DNA of 64,000 bases. It comes from Silene latifolia (Eukaryota > Streptophyta > Magnoliopsida > Caryophyllales > Caryophyllaceae). The translations under genes were made by a program, and so were the position numbers. Position 1 is the stretch's first letter. Every line of letters begins with the position of its first letter. Below the pieces are notes generated by a model. The model was given only the letters and a program-made list of their open reading frames with translations. It had not been told where the DNA came from and did no database searches. The DNA is taken from contig NC_133536.1 of assembly GCF_048544455.1 (NCBI RefSeq), forward strand, positions 41,288,152-41,352,151, written 5' to 3'. Below, piece by piece: positions 1-11,310 of this stretch.

Positions 1-248
1 CGTCTGAAAAAGAATGCCATTCTCCTCATAATATTGTCTCATGGACCCAGCTAACAATTCCGTTCCATTATCACTTTGGATGATTTTAACACATTTTTCG
101 TATTGAGTTTTTACCATTTGACAGAACATTTTCATTAGGTCTCCTGCTTCACTTTTTTCTATCATGAGAAAAACCCATACTCCCCGACTATGGTCATCAA
201 CAATTGTCAAAAAATAATGGGCTCGGGTTAGACTAGCCACTCGGTATT
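1..248 (-). pseudogene. Integrase core fragment of an old copia element, cut by a younger insertion
   Basis: Read on the minus strand from 248 to 1, one open frame gives a Ty1/copia integrase catalytic core: RAHYFLTIVDDHSRGVW, then KIIQSDNGTELL, then RQYYEENGILFQ. TIVDD and SDNGTE carry two acidic residues of the DDE triad; the third lies beyond the window edge. It continues the protease/GAG-pre-integrase frame at 9638-9054. The two halves were separated by the copia element at 249-9053, with GTATT on both sides. The part seen here has no stop codon, although the gag half of the same element is full of lesions. Confidence 0.85.
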
Positions 249-1226
249 TGTTGGAGTTTGTGTCCTCCACAAATTAGTGTGATAACATTTGTAAATCTCT
301 TACAGGTTCACAAGGCTATACTTCGTATATTTAATCAGTTGATTAACGTTTACCTAATAACGGTTGGCTTGCTAAAAAGTTTGACGTTATTATCATACAG
401 ATGGCGGTGATCAACTGGTCCCTAAAGGTCACACCTATAGGATGTGTTTGAGAAATGTGGTTATAGAAATATAATCATATTGATGCCCAAAATGACTAAA
501 AAGTTAGTCAATGTGTTGATGAGATAATTATTTAATGAAAATTAAATAATATTAGTTGAGACGAATTAACTGTCAATTCGTAAATTAAATATAATAAGTT
601 ATATTTAATTAAATGTATATAATGTTAGCTTGGACGAATTAATCTGTTAATTCGTAATTAAATATAATCAGTTATGTTTAATATCAACAAGTTGAATGTG
701 TCATAGTGGTAATAGTGAGGGTACACAAGCCAAGAGGTCATGGGTTCGATCCTCACTAGATGACAATTTAACACACTTTATATATTTTTGGAAAGACCAA
801 AAATAAGGAGCTTATGGTCCTTATTTCGGTCTGATGGCCGAAAATTAGGAAAGTATTATTCTTTCCTAATTGCTCCATAATTCGGTCAGTATAAGAAAGA
901 ATGGTAGATGTTTTATTCTAATCTAATTCTTTTTCTTGACCTAGCCTCTCTCTCTCATCAGAAAAAACACAAAACAACTAAAATTTACAGAAAATTTTAG
1001 ATCGATTCTAGCACAATCAATAGGGCATATCTCAGATCGTCTTGGGTGCAACTAATAGGCGAATATCAATTTTGATATTGTTCTTAGGCCAATTTTGCTA
1101 GGACCGAAGGTTAATTCTGAATCCTTTATACTTTGTTTATGTATTTTGTTTATGACCTTTGATCATCATTGTTATATTCGTTATAATCCTTCTATATTAA
1201 GGGAAGTATACAGATTATTTCCCACA
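249..1226 (+). repeat. 5' LTR of Copia-1
   Basis: Direct repeat of 8076-9053 with the same length. It starts TG and ends CA. It differs at a few sites, for example a scrambled stretch near 565-590. It contains a tRNA-like sequence at 699-765. Confidence 0.95.
699..765 (+). other. tRNA-like sequence with pol III A/B-box resemblance inside the LTR
   Basis: A 67-nt stretch begins TGTCAT and ends ATGACA, forming a 6-bp closing stem. AGTGGTAATAG near the start resembles a tRNA D-arm/A box, and GGTTCGATCC at 743-752 fits the B box with a T-loop-like TTCGATC. An anticodon arm is not convincing. It is either a tRNA/SINE-derived insertion that became part of the LTR or a chance cloverleaf. An intact copy sits in the other LTR (8526-8592). 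Confidence 0.5.
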
Positions 1227-1228
1227 AG

Positions 1229-1243
1229 TGGTATCAGAGCATA
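1229..1243 (+). promoter_or_regulatory. Primer-binding site of Copia-1 (tRNA-iMet type)
   Basis: TGGTATCAGAGCATA lies two bases after the LTR end. It matches the complement of the 3' end of plant initiator tRNA-Met, the usual primer of copia elements. Confidence 0.9.
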
Positions 1244-3274
1244 GGCCACGAATTTTGATTTTGATGATTTTCGTAAATTTGTATGTAAACAATGGGGATT
1301 TCGAAAGAGAGAAAAAAAAATTTAGGGTTTTCGGCTGTTTTTTTTGTGCCGTGAGAAATTTTTTTTCTCGGCCTGTTTTTTTGTTGATGATTTATTTCCA
1401 TTTGATTCATATAAATTATTGTTTTAATATGTTAAGATGATAATAAAATGAATTTGTAGATACCTTGATTTAATTCGGATTAAATTAAATTGTTAATGAA
1501 ATAATCATGTCGATGATACAAGAACTTGTTTTTGCTATATAGTTTTAGCATATAAGATTAATCATGTTCATTAATTCATTTGCTAAATCATGTTCTATAT
1601 GGCAACTGTAAACATTTTCTTCATCGGTTTTGTTTTAGGGCAATTCTTGCCGCAAGTTTTTTTGTGACGGCTGTTTTATTTTTTTTTGCCGTTGATTTTT
1701 TTTCGTTCGGTACTGTTCACCGTGAACAGTGTTCATTAAAAAAAAAAAAAAAAAAAAACTGTTTTTGGGTTGTTGTGGTTTTTTAATTGCCGAATCTAAA
1801 AGAAAAAGAAAAGGAAAGTTTTTCTTTCCTTGTTTTTGCCTTTTTTTTCGAAAAAAAAAAATTATTGGCTGTTTTTTTTTTCAGCCGTGAGCTGAGTTTA
1901 CAAAAAAAAAAAAAAATTTGTTTTCCTTTTTGCCGAGACCCAAAAGGAAGAAAAATTGGATTTTGTTTTTTTTTTATTTTGGCCAATTAGTTATTGTGAA
2001 TCGGTTCACAATTTAAAGATACCGAGTTATTTTAAAGCAGTTTAAAATTTTGACGGATAGAATTCATATTACAAGTTTAATATGGATTAAGAATGAAATT
2101 AATGTGATTAATTGCGGAATTGTCACTTAATTTAATTTAAATAGGTGGTTTGGATAAATTAATCAACATAATTAAGGAATCGTGTTATGTATGTTTAATT
2201 TATTTTTAGTTGATGCTTTTAATTTTGTTGAATGAATCGAATGAATGAATTTTATTTACGTATTTAATTTTGCAATCGGTTGTAATTTGTAATACTTAGT
2301 GTGGCCTTAGTCAAATTATGTTTTCGTAATGAAGGAAACATGATTTTTTATGTAATTATGAGATCTCGAATCTCCTTTACTTTATTTTAGTTTTGGGTTT
2401 TGAAATTAGAATGTAATAAATAGGTCAATTATGTAATTTTATTTATTGTAATTTCAAAGAAGACTAAAGATGGAGATTGGAGCTCACTCCCGCTACATGG
2501 ATCAAGATGGAACATCAAGACAAGCTTCTCGGGTCCAAGGATGGATTCCAAACTTGTATTTATTGTTCATTTTGATAGGATAGGCCACACTAGGACTTTT
2601 ACTGTTTTTACGTTTTTTTCATTCTTATTGCTTTTCATTCACATGTTAGTTTTATGCATCATATTCCGCCTAAAACCAAACCACCTACTACTAAAATGCA
2701 TGAAAATTGACTCATATAGGTTGTATGTTAGTTTTCATGGACATGCAGATGTCACAGTCTATAAGCCATCACCTTAGTTTATTCATTCTCGCATGCTAGA
2801 TTATAGTTCACTTAAAATGAATTAAAATAAAGTTGATGGGATCTTCCTCTAAAACGGAAATTGAGATTAGTCTTTATAAGGGCAAGCATCTATGAATCCC
2901 TTCTTCGTCGGTAGGCCTAATATGACCCCTTCTACGTTGGGTAAGTAGTTGTGTTGACTTAGTTTACCTCAACATCATAGTCCGAAGAGTTTCTCGTGAT
3001 TATGGTGGACTAAAGATAGAATTTACAGAAATTTATCGACCAAGAATTCTAACGGTAGAATTAGCTAAAAGGTTAGCTTATCAATTTACAGATAAATGAG
3101 TCTTGGGATCATTTATATAATTCTTGAGGGAGGTCTATTGTATAAATGTTTTGAGTCTTCGCGTTATGACTTTAGTTCATTAGACTTAAAATCAAAACGA
3201 TGCACATGCTTATTATTTTTATTCTTCTTTCGCAGTGTAGAACACGATTATTTTCGATAATACTGTTACAACAA
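1244..3274 (+). other. Untranslated leader of Copia-1, no gene
   Basis: About 2 kb between the primer site and gag. It is rich in T and A runs (1300-1990) and contains short open frames on both strands that are low-complexity Phe/Lys translations. I see no protein domain. The region is AT-rich until gag begins. Confidence 0.75.
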
Positions 3275-3934
3275 ATGGCTGGAAATAACGCAATCCCAAT
3301 GCCTAGTGCCACACTAGATCGTTCATCCTGGCTAAAAGTATTTATGGACCAAATGAATCAGCCCACGCGACTGAAGAATGATGGGTCCAACTTTGCGGAT
3401 TGGGAGGCAGCACTACGGAATGCTGCCATTGCTGACGGTAAGCTCAAATACTTAATTGAGCCAATACCGGTCAACCCAGGCCCAAATGCAGGAGTCAACG
3501 AGTCAATCGCTTATAGTGATTTCGTTATGGAAGCGGGTGCGATAAAGAACGTACTCATCTTTGCAATGGAAACCAATTTGCAGAGACGCTTCATTGCCCA
3601 AGGTGCAAACAAGATTTTCACCACGCTCACTAATGAGTTCTCAAAGGCACCGAGAATCGTTCCATATGAGCATACATGTCGCTTCTTTGATGCGAAACTC
3701 CAGAAGGGCCAACCAGTTAGCCCACACATTCTTCACATGATTGAGAATGTCGAGAAGCTGGAGACACTGAATTGTAGAATCAGTGAGAGCATTGTCATTG
3801 ACTGAATGCTTCATTCTCTTCACGATGGTTTTGCCCTTTTCAGGGCGAACTATTACATGAATGACTTGAAAAAGAGTCCTCATGAGCTACACTCCCTTCT
3901 CGTACAAACCGAGAAGGATATGAAATTGAGTGGA
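3275..3934 (+). pseudogene. gag: Copia-1 gag (broken)
   Basis: The start chosen is MAGNNAIPMPSATLDRSSW at 3275; the longer upstream frame is Leu/Ile-rich leader. The product resembles the copia gag/UBN2 capsid region (NFADWEAALRNAA, FFDAKLQKGQPVSPH, HDGFALFRANYYMNDL). A TGA at 3803-3805 interrupts it where the flanking residues suggest Trp, but the same frame resumes at once and runs to a TGA near 3931. There a one-base shift joins it to the frame that opens at 3937 (MKQDVLMISNKFKGKGK), the basic stretch before the zinc knuckle. The protein would form the particle that packages the element RNA. This copy makes no full-length gag. Confidence 0.85.
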
Positions 3935-3936
3935 GC

Positions 3937-6900
3937 ATGAAGCAGGATGTTCTCATGATTTCAAACAAGTTCAAAGGTAAGGGCAAGGCTCATGGCGACC
4001 TAGCTGTAGGTAAGCCAAAGTTTAAGAAGCCAGGAAACGGTAAGAGTGCGCCTGGTGAGACTAGTGGCTCACAGGGCAAGACAAAGAGCAAGGGCGGTGA
4101 CATAGAGTGCCACCATTGTCACAAGACTGGACATTGGAGGAGGAACTGTCCCGTCTACCGTGAGGACATCAAGGCAGGCCGCGTCGTTCCTGTTGGTATG
4201 TCATCTTATATTCATATGATTGAGATTAACCATGCAAGTTTCGGAACTTGGGTACTAGATACTGGTTGTGGTTCTCATCTGTGTAATCATTTGCAGGGCC
4301 TAAAGAACATCATACCTCTCGAAAAAGGTGATGTGGACCTGCGAGTCGGGAATGGAGCACGAGTTGCTGCTGCCTCGAAGGGGACATATGTAATCCAACT
4401 CCCAAGTGGTTTTGATTTATCTTTAAATAACTGTTACTATGTACCCAGTTTATCTAAGAACATTATTTCTGTTTCCGTACTTACTAAAGACGGTTTTACA
4501 TTTTCAATAAAGGATAATAGTTGTATTTTCTCTTTTAATGAAATGATTTATGGCAAAGCAGTTTCCATGAATGGAATTTATATCTTAGATCAAACCACGG
4601 AAGTATTACACATGAATAATAAAAAATTAAAGGTTGGTGACAAAGATCAAACCTATCTATGGCATTGTCGAATGGGACACATAAATGAGAAACGCGTGAA
4701 GAAACTCGTCGATAATGGGACTATTCCCGCATTCGATTTTTCTACATATGGCACGTGTGAATCATGTCTCATTGGCAAGATGACTCGAATTTCCTTCAAA
4801 GGTGTTGGAATACGCGCTAGTGACCTATTAGGACTCATACATACGGACGTATGTGGACCTATGTCAATTACCGCTAGAGATGGCTATAGATATTTTATCA
4901 CTTTCACGGACGATTTGAGTAGATACGGATATGTCTACTTAATGAAGCATAAAAGTGAGTCTTTTGAGAAATTCAAGGAATACCAGAATAGGGTACAGAA
5001 CCAACTGGGTAGAAAGATTAAAGCACTCCGTTCAGATCGGGGTGGCGAATATCTTTCAAATGAGTTTGATCAACACCTGAAAGACTGTGGAATCGCTCTA
5101 CAATTAACTCCACCTGGAACACCTCAATTGAATGGTGTGTCCGAACGGAGAAATCGAACCTTACTTGATATGGTTCGATCCATGATGAGTCACACGGTAG
5201 TGCCTGATTCATTATGGGGTTTTGCTCTTTTGTCAGCTGCTCTTATACTTAACCGAAGTCCGTCTAAAGCTGTCGACAAGACTCCATATGAAATGTGGAA
5301 GGGAATGGTACCTAACTTGTCCTTTATTCGGGTTTGGGGCTGCGAGGCTTATGTCAAGTGGAGACACGAGGATAAGCTCGGCCCGCGATCGGTCAAGACA
5401 TACTTTATAGGTTATCCAAAAGGAACATTTGGTCATTACTTATATTCGCCTACCGAACATCGAGTTTTTGTTGCGGCTAGTGCGACGTTCTTAGAGAAAG
5501 AATTTCTCGAGAACAAGTCGAGTAATAGAACCTTCGAGCTGTCGGAGATTCCAGAACCAACAACCGAGGAACAGATGGAGGAAGCTGTAACCTCCGACGA
5601 TGATACGGTTGATATTCCTGAGGAACCCAGGAGGTCGGGTAGAGACTCTCATCCTCCGGACAGATACATTGGTATGGTCGAGGAGAATGACGTTTTACTT
5701 CTAGAAAGTAATGAACCCGCAACCTATAAAGGTGTTATGGCCTGTTCCGACTCAAAGCTATGGCTTGAAGCCATGCAATCCGAGATGGACTCCATGTATG
5801 AGAATAACGTATGGTATCTAGTTGATTTACCTAATAAGGTAAAACCTCTACAGTGCAAATGGTTTTACAAAATAAAGCGTTCTGTAGACGCGCAACCAGA
5901 TACCTATAAGGCACGACTTGTGGCAAAAGGTTTCACTCAAGTGCACGGATTGCATTATGATGAGATTTTTGCACCTGTAGTCATGCTACGTTCCATTCGG
6001 ATAATCTTAGCGATTGCCGCTTTTCATGATTATGAAATTTGGCAAATGGATGTGAAAACCGCCTTCTTAAACGGTTATTTGGAGGAAGAGTTGTACATGG
6101 TGAAACCCGAAGGTTTCATAGATCCTGAGCATCCTAATAAAGTATGCAAGCTTAAGCGTTCCATTTATGGACTTAAGCAAGCTTCTTGGAGTTGGAATCA
6201 TCGTTTCGACCAAGTGATAAAAGAGTATGGTTTCACTCGATCGGTCGAAGAACTATGCTTATATATCAAGCCGAGTGGGAGCAAGATTGTATTCTTGATA
6301 TTGTATGTCGATGACATACTCTTGATTGGGAATGACATTCCTCTCCTATCTTCGGTTAAAAGAATGGTTGAAGAACCATTTCCAGATGAAAGATCTTGGT
6401 GAGGCACAGCGCATTTTGGGAATCCGTATCTACCGAGATAGATCACGATGGACGTTATCACTTAGTTAGAAGTCTTATTTGGATAAGGTTCTTGAGAGGT
6501 TCAGCATGACCAACTCCAAGAAGGAGAACCTTCCTATGACGACTGGGATGCAGTTGAGCAAGTCTCAGTCACCCACGACGCCTGAAGGGATAGAGCGCAT
6601 GAGTCGTGTTCCTTATGCATCTGCAATAGGATCGATCATGTATGCCATGATATGCACACGTCCAGACGTGGCATATGCATTGAGTATGACGAGTCGGTAC
6701 CAAAAGACTCCAGGTGAAACACACTGGATAGCAGTCAAAAATATCCTCAAGTACCTACGGAGGACTAAGGATTGGGTATTGACTTATGGAGGCGATACTA
6801 AGCTATGCGCAATCGGTTACGCAGATGCTAGCTTCCAAACGGATCGAGATGACTAAAAATCTCAGTCCGGGTTCGTCTTCACTCTTAATGGTTCTGCGGT

Positions 6901-7291
6901 CAGCTGGAAGAGTTCCAAACAGAGTGTTGTAGCAGATTCTACTACTGAATCCGAGTACTATGCCGCTTCGGAGGCAGCAAAGGAAGCGATATGGATGCGT
7001 CAATTCTTACAAGGGCTTTCGGTAGTTCCTAGTTCGAATGACCCGATCACCATATATTGTGATAATAGAGGTGTCATCTTCCAGGCTAAGGAGCCAAAGT
7101 CTAGCAACAAGTCTAGACATGTACATCGGAAAGCTCACCTGATCCGTGATTACGTGGAGCAAGAAGAGATAGTGATTGACAAGATTGCGACGGATGATAA
7201 CATCGCAGATCCTCTCACCAAACCGTTGAATTATGATAAGCATGTAGGGCATGTTAATTCCATGGGAATTAAACGTGTTCCTGAGTTGTAG
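3937..7291 (+). pseudogene. pol: Copia-1 zinc knuckle and pol polyprotein (protease, integrase, RT, RNase H), broken
   Basis: The first 821 codons are open. In order: CCHC knuckle CHHCHKTGHWRRNC, protease VLDTGCGSHLC, GAG-pre-integrase (WHCRMGHIN and a CESCLIGK pair), integrase core (HTDVCGP, TFTDDLSRYGY, SDRGGEYLSNEF, PQLNGVSERRNRT), then RT with KTAFLNGYLEEELYM and catalytic YVDD. At about 6365-6380 a frameshift ends the frame (stop at 6402). The correct frame continues GEAQRILGIRIYRDR but meets TAG at 6467-6469 and TAA at 6854-6856. It then finishes RNase H (ADSTTESEYYAASEAAKEA, YCDNRG, HIRD-type region, DPLTKPL) at 7291. Protease, integrase and RT motifs are intact, but the polyprotein is dead. 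Confidence 0.92.
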
Positions 7292-8058
7292 TACTTGATT
7301 ATGGATTTGATATATTATCTTTTTCATATACTATTTATAACTTCATCGTTTTATATATAATATTTTGTTTTTCATGTGGATTGTACTGACAACATTGAAC
7401 GCCACAAAGTGAACTGAATTACATTATATTTGTTTTTGTCCGTAATCGCCAATGTGAGCTGATAACTCCGGCTATTATATATACGATCGATTGAGGGTGG
7501 GTTCAACGAGCCATAAGTCAAACGGTTGACTGATCGATCACAGATACGAGATTATGACGATACCTCGTAGGACAACTTTTTGTGACAACGTAATGGAGTC
7601 CTAAATGTTTAATAACATTCGGTGCCAGGTCGTGGATAGGACATCCATTGTGTTCCTAGAGTCGATTCTTTTGACTATCGACTGTCTCTTGAGATTAAGG
7701 CAGTTTTTGGGTGACTTTGGTTTCTTTCTCACGGTCTGCCGTGAATCGGAGGCTAAGTAGATTTTTTCTGGGTCATTTCATACGTGCTTACATCTGCAGG
7801 ATTCGAGTTGAGGAAAATATCCAACCCTTATCAGGTATAGTTATTTCTCAGGGCCACTCGAGGAGTTGTAACTGAAATGCATGGCCATGCTCGAATGTTG
7901 ATTCGTTTATCAGTTAAGTTACTCTCTAGTCGGGGAAACCACTCTTGATATTGATCGCTTGTAAAATACGACCTTTGTGAATACGGATTTGCAAATTGTT
8001 TTACATTGAGTTTGAGAAATTTTAGGATATGGGAATCGGTTATCGCACATACACTTGT
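7292..8058 (+). other. 3' untranslated region of Copia-1
   Basis: The non-coding stretch between the last pol stop and the purine tract. A minus-strand open frame running into the LTR (8097-7831) has no recognisable domain and looks accidental. Confidence 0.7.
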
Positions 8059-8075
8059 GAGGACAAGTGGGAGTT
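8059..8075 (+). promoter_or_regulatory. Polypurine tract of Copia-1
   Basis: A purine-rich GAGGACAAGTGGGAGTT directly before the 3' LTR, in the position and style of copia plus-strand primers (CAAGTGGGAG). Confidence 0.85.
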
Positions 8076-9053
8076 TGTTGGAGTTTGTGTCCTCCACAAA
8101 TTAGTGTGATAACATTTGTAAATCTCTTACAGGTTCACAAGGGTACACTTCGTATATTTAATCAGTTGATTAACGTTTACCTAATAACGGTTGGCTTGCT
8201 AGAAAGTTTGACGTTATTATCATACAGATGGCGGTGATCAACTGGTCCCTAAAGGTCACACCTATAGAATGTGTTTGAGAAATGTGGTTATAGAAATATA
8301 ATCATATTGATGCCCAAAATGACTAAAAAGTTAGTCAATGTGTTGATGAGATAATTATTTAATGAAAATTAAATAATATTAGTTGAGACGAATTAATCAG
8401 AATTAAGTAAATTAAATATAATAAGTTATATTTAATTAAATGTATATAATGTTAGCTTGGACGAATTAATCTGTTAATTCGTAATTAAATATAATCAGTT
8501 ATGTTTAATATCAACAAGTTGAATGTGTCATAGTGGTAATAGTGAGGGTACACAAGCCAAGAGGTCATGGGTTCGATCCTCACTAGATGACAATTTAACA
8601 CACTTTATATATTTTTGGAAAGACCAAAAATAAGGAGCTTATAGTCCTTATTTCGGTCTGATGGCCGAAAATTAGGAAAGTATTATTCTTTCCTAATTGC
8701 TCCATAATTCGGTCAGTATAAGAAAGAATGGTAGATGTTTTATTCTAACCTAATTCTTTTTCTTGACCTAGTCTCTCTCTCTCATCAGAAAAAACACAAA
8801 ACAACTAAAATTTACAGAAAATTTTAGATCGATTCTAGCACAATCAATAGGGCATATCTCAGATCGTCTTGGGTGCAACTAATAGGCGAATATCAATTTT
8901 GATATTGTTCTTAGGCCAATTTTGCTAGGACCGAAGGTTAATTCTGAATCCTTTATACTTTGTTTATGTATTTTGTTTATGACCTTTGATCATCATTGTT
9001 ATATTCGTTATAATCCTTCTATATTAAGTGAAGTATACAGATTATTTCCCACA
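8076..9053 (+). repeat. 3' LTR of Copia-1
   Basis: 978 bp, TGTTGGAG...CCCACA, repeating 249-1226. The 5-bp duplication GTATT follows at 9054-9058. Confidence 0.95.
8526..8592 (+). other. Second copy of the tRNA-like sequence (3' LTR)
   Basis: The same 67-nt tRNA-like stretch as at 699-765, with the closing TGTCAT/ATGACA stem and the B-box-like GGTTCGATCC unchanged. Confidence 0.5.
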
Positions 9054-9638
9054 GTATTTCCCCCATATGTCAGAATGACTAAGACCAAACAAATTATCAC
9101 ACCTTTTATTATTGAGCTTAAATGGAGTACGACATTGTTTAGCTCTAAAACACGAATCACAAACATCGTCTGAAAACCAATTTAAATTGTGTCCAACTAA
9201 AGGGGAAAAACGAGAAAAAATACTCTTGGAAGGATGTCCAAGTCCCTTATGCCATATACGACTTTCCTTTGAGGCCGTGACCTGTCCCGCAATCTCTATC
9301 TCTCTCGGCTTGTAATAATATACCCCGTGTCGATGCTCACCCCGTCCAATCTCCATCCTCGTAGTCCGGTCCTGCATTTCACAATAATCAGAATTGAATG
9401 TTATTACGCAATTGTTCTCATGTATCAGTTGTTGGACGGAAATTAAATTACAAGTGAGCATGGCCACAAATAAAACATCTTTCAAAATAAAATTTGAACT
9501 CAGTTGAACTTCTCCATGGATATTTGCTTCGACTTGTCTTCCATCCGGTATGCTCACTGATGACGGAGCATCAACCCATGAATTAATCAGCAATTCGCGC
9601 CTCCCTGTCATATGATGAGACGCACCGCTGTCTATCAT
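9054..9638 (-). pseudogene. pol: Protease and GAG-pre-integrase part of the old copia element
   Basis: On the minus strand from 9638 the frame gives the aspartic protease MIDSGASHHMTG, then the pre-integrase zinc region (IWHKGLGHPS, VCDSCFRAKQ), then LSHSDIWGKY, where the younger copia enters. The frame resumes at 248 on the far side. Upstream, the linker to gag (9640-9930) holds a TAA near 9747 and a frameshift near 9670-9700, where the FTDEEIESLRVLL frame no longer matches the protease frame. Confidence 0.88.
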
Positions 9639-9931
9639 CCATTCAATATCGTCAATTTCATACCTCTTAATTTCTCGTTCCCATCAGGACTCACGCTCAA
9701 CAAGACTCGAAGGCTTTCAATTTCTTCATCTGTGAAAGTAATATTCTTGCTTTATGATTCCCCTTGTCGCATCCCTGATGTCGCATTCATGGCATTCGCC
9801 TGGTAATTGTTCTGTCCTCGTCCTCCGCCTCTTCTACGATTGCTATTTTCGCGACCAGTACCGCTTCCTCTTCGCCCTCTCCCCCTTTCACGTGCCTTCA
9901 CTTCCTCGTATCCATGCTTATCGTAGCAGTT

Positions 9932-10825
9932 TTATTCTGTGTGATAATATTTCCCGCAATGAGTGCACTGGGGTGGTGGCGTCTCTTCTTCGGTTTCTGG
10001 TTTCAGGTTACGTCCCTTTCCTCCATTGTAAACTCTAGCAACCATGCCATCTTCATTCCGGTCTTCCTTTACTTTGGTAAGGGAAGCGTGTCTCTCTTCT
10101 CTTAAGATCAGGGCATAGGCACGGGTCAGACTTGCAATAGGATCCTCCATCAGTAGGTTAGTTCTTATATTTCCGTATAATTTAGAATCTAAACCCATCA
10201 AAAACGGATGTACTTTCTCCTCTTCTCGTTCCTTTTCTATCGACGCGGCTGCCCCACAAGTGCAATCCTTGATCTTGCTGTAATTTCCCAACTCGTCCCA
10301 GATGGTCTTCAATCTCGTGTAGTATTCCACGCCTGAGTCTCTCCCTTGTTTGCATTCATTTAACTCGCTCTTCAACTGGTGAACCCTAGGCGTGTTGCCT
10401 GCCGAGTACCTTTCACGTAGTTCGTCCCAAACGTCTTTGATGGATTGTGAAAAGGTGATACCCGGGTGCAATTTTGGATCAATGACATTCTGAATCCACG
10501 GCCTTAGCATAGCGTTGCATTGTCGTCATGCCACCAATTCAAGATTGTCTTCACCACTACTACTCTCCGGTTCCTTGACCTTTCCCTCGATAAAAGCTAA
10601 CTTATTTTTAGCATCCAATCCATTCTTAACCGCATCCGCCCACATCTCATAATTTTCGCCATTAAAGATAATCTGTGTGACGTTTAGATTGGGATTATCA
10701 GAGGGATGAAGGTAAAGGGCTGATGTTACGGGAATTGTCTTTGGACCATTCCCTTTCGATTTTTCATCGTCACCAACCATAATGAAATCGTTATTTTTGC
10801 CTTGGATCTTCGTTTTGAGAAACAA
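9932..10825 (-). pseudogene. gag: Gag of the old copia element, two premature stops
   Basis: Minus strand. It begins near 10825 (the inner Met of MVGDDEKSK is an alternative start) and shows the typical copia gag N-terminus LHPSDNPN and FNGENYEMWADAVKN. A TGA at 10526-10528 falls in LVA-stop-RQCNA, where related gags have Trp. The frame continues MLRPWIQNVIDPKLHPG and RERYSAGNTPRVHQLKSEL to the CCHC knuckle CTHCGKYYHTE-stop-NC, whose stop (TAA, 9932-9934) lies inside the knuckle. After it a Gly/Arg-rich RGRG tail leads towards protease. The two stops show the element has been inactive for some time. Confidence 0.88.
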
Positions 10826-10848
10826 AAATTGTGTGTGGATCGTTTATG

Positions 10849-10861
10849 GCTCACGATACCA
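10849..10861 (-). promoter_or_regulatory. Decayed primer-binding site of the old copia
   Basis: The minus strand reads TGGTATCGTGAGC, a near match to the tRNA-iMet site TGGTATCAGAGC, just after the proposed LTR end and before gag. Confidence 0.65.
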
Positions 10862-11068
10862 TGTGAAATTCTATTGAACAAGGAGTCGATTGAAAGGGTT
10901 AATTCTCATTGATAAACTTCTACCATACATACATCCATATATACAGACAAATGGCATAATACAATCTTAATCTTTCCTAACTAGAGCCTACAAATATGGT
11001 AACTGAATAATCTACTTCCCTAATGTCGAGATTACACAAACAAAATAATATCATTGATATTATACACA
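10862..11068 (-). repeat. Likely 5' LTR of the old copia element
   Basis: On the minus strand it starts TGTGTATAAT and ends TTTCACA next to the primer site, giving 207 bp with a short TGTG/CACA inverted end. The partner LTR would lie outside the window, so the outer boundary is inferred from the TG...CA ends only. Confidence 0.5.
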
Positions 11069-11310
11069 TATTCTATAGATATGATTCTAATAAAGCATGA
11101 CATGTGCCGCTGACAATTTTGCATTTTAATTCAACTTAGGAAATAATGCAAAGTCATATTAGCTCGTCGTATTTTTATAGGATTGACGATGCTGTAGCCT
11201 AAAACGAAAAGTACGGTCGACTTATAGAATATAGTACAATACATAGGGAGATAAGAGGGATATAAAACACATTATTGCACAAAAAATGACCAATGGTTTC
11301 TGAGCACAAT

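Larger units (their letters stand above)
249..9053 (+). mobile_element. Ty1/copia LTR retrotransposon (Copia-1), complete but degenerate
   Basis: Two 978-bp LTRs start TGTTGGAG and end CCCACA. They flank a tRNA-iMet-type primer site, a gag region, a pol region in copia order (protease, integrase, RT, RNase H) and a purine tract. The host sequence GTATT occurs once on each side (244-248 and 9054-9058), a 5-bp target duplication. The insertion point is inside the integrase of an older minus-strand copia. Gag and pol carry stops and frameshifts, so the copy cannot make its own proteins. Near-identical LTRs suggest it is much younger than its host element. Confidence 0.95.

Noticed and set aside
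1228-1990. Several open frames of 60-78 codons on both strands in the Copia-1 leader
   Set aside because: They are Phe/Lys-rich translations of T and A runs, overlap on both strands and have no domain.
5018-5722. Minus-strand frames across Copia-1 pol
   Set aside because: Shadows of the integrase/RT frame on the plus strand.
9612-10105. Plus-strand frames opposite the old copia gag
   Set aside because: Antisense shadows of the gag and protease coding sequence.
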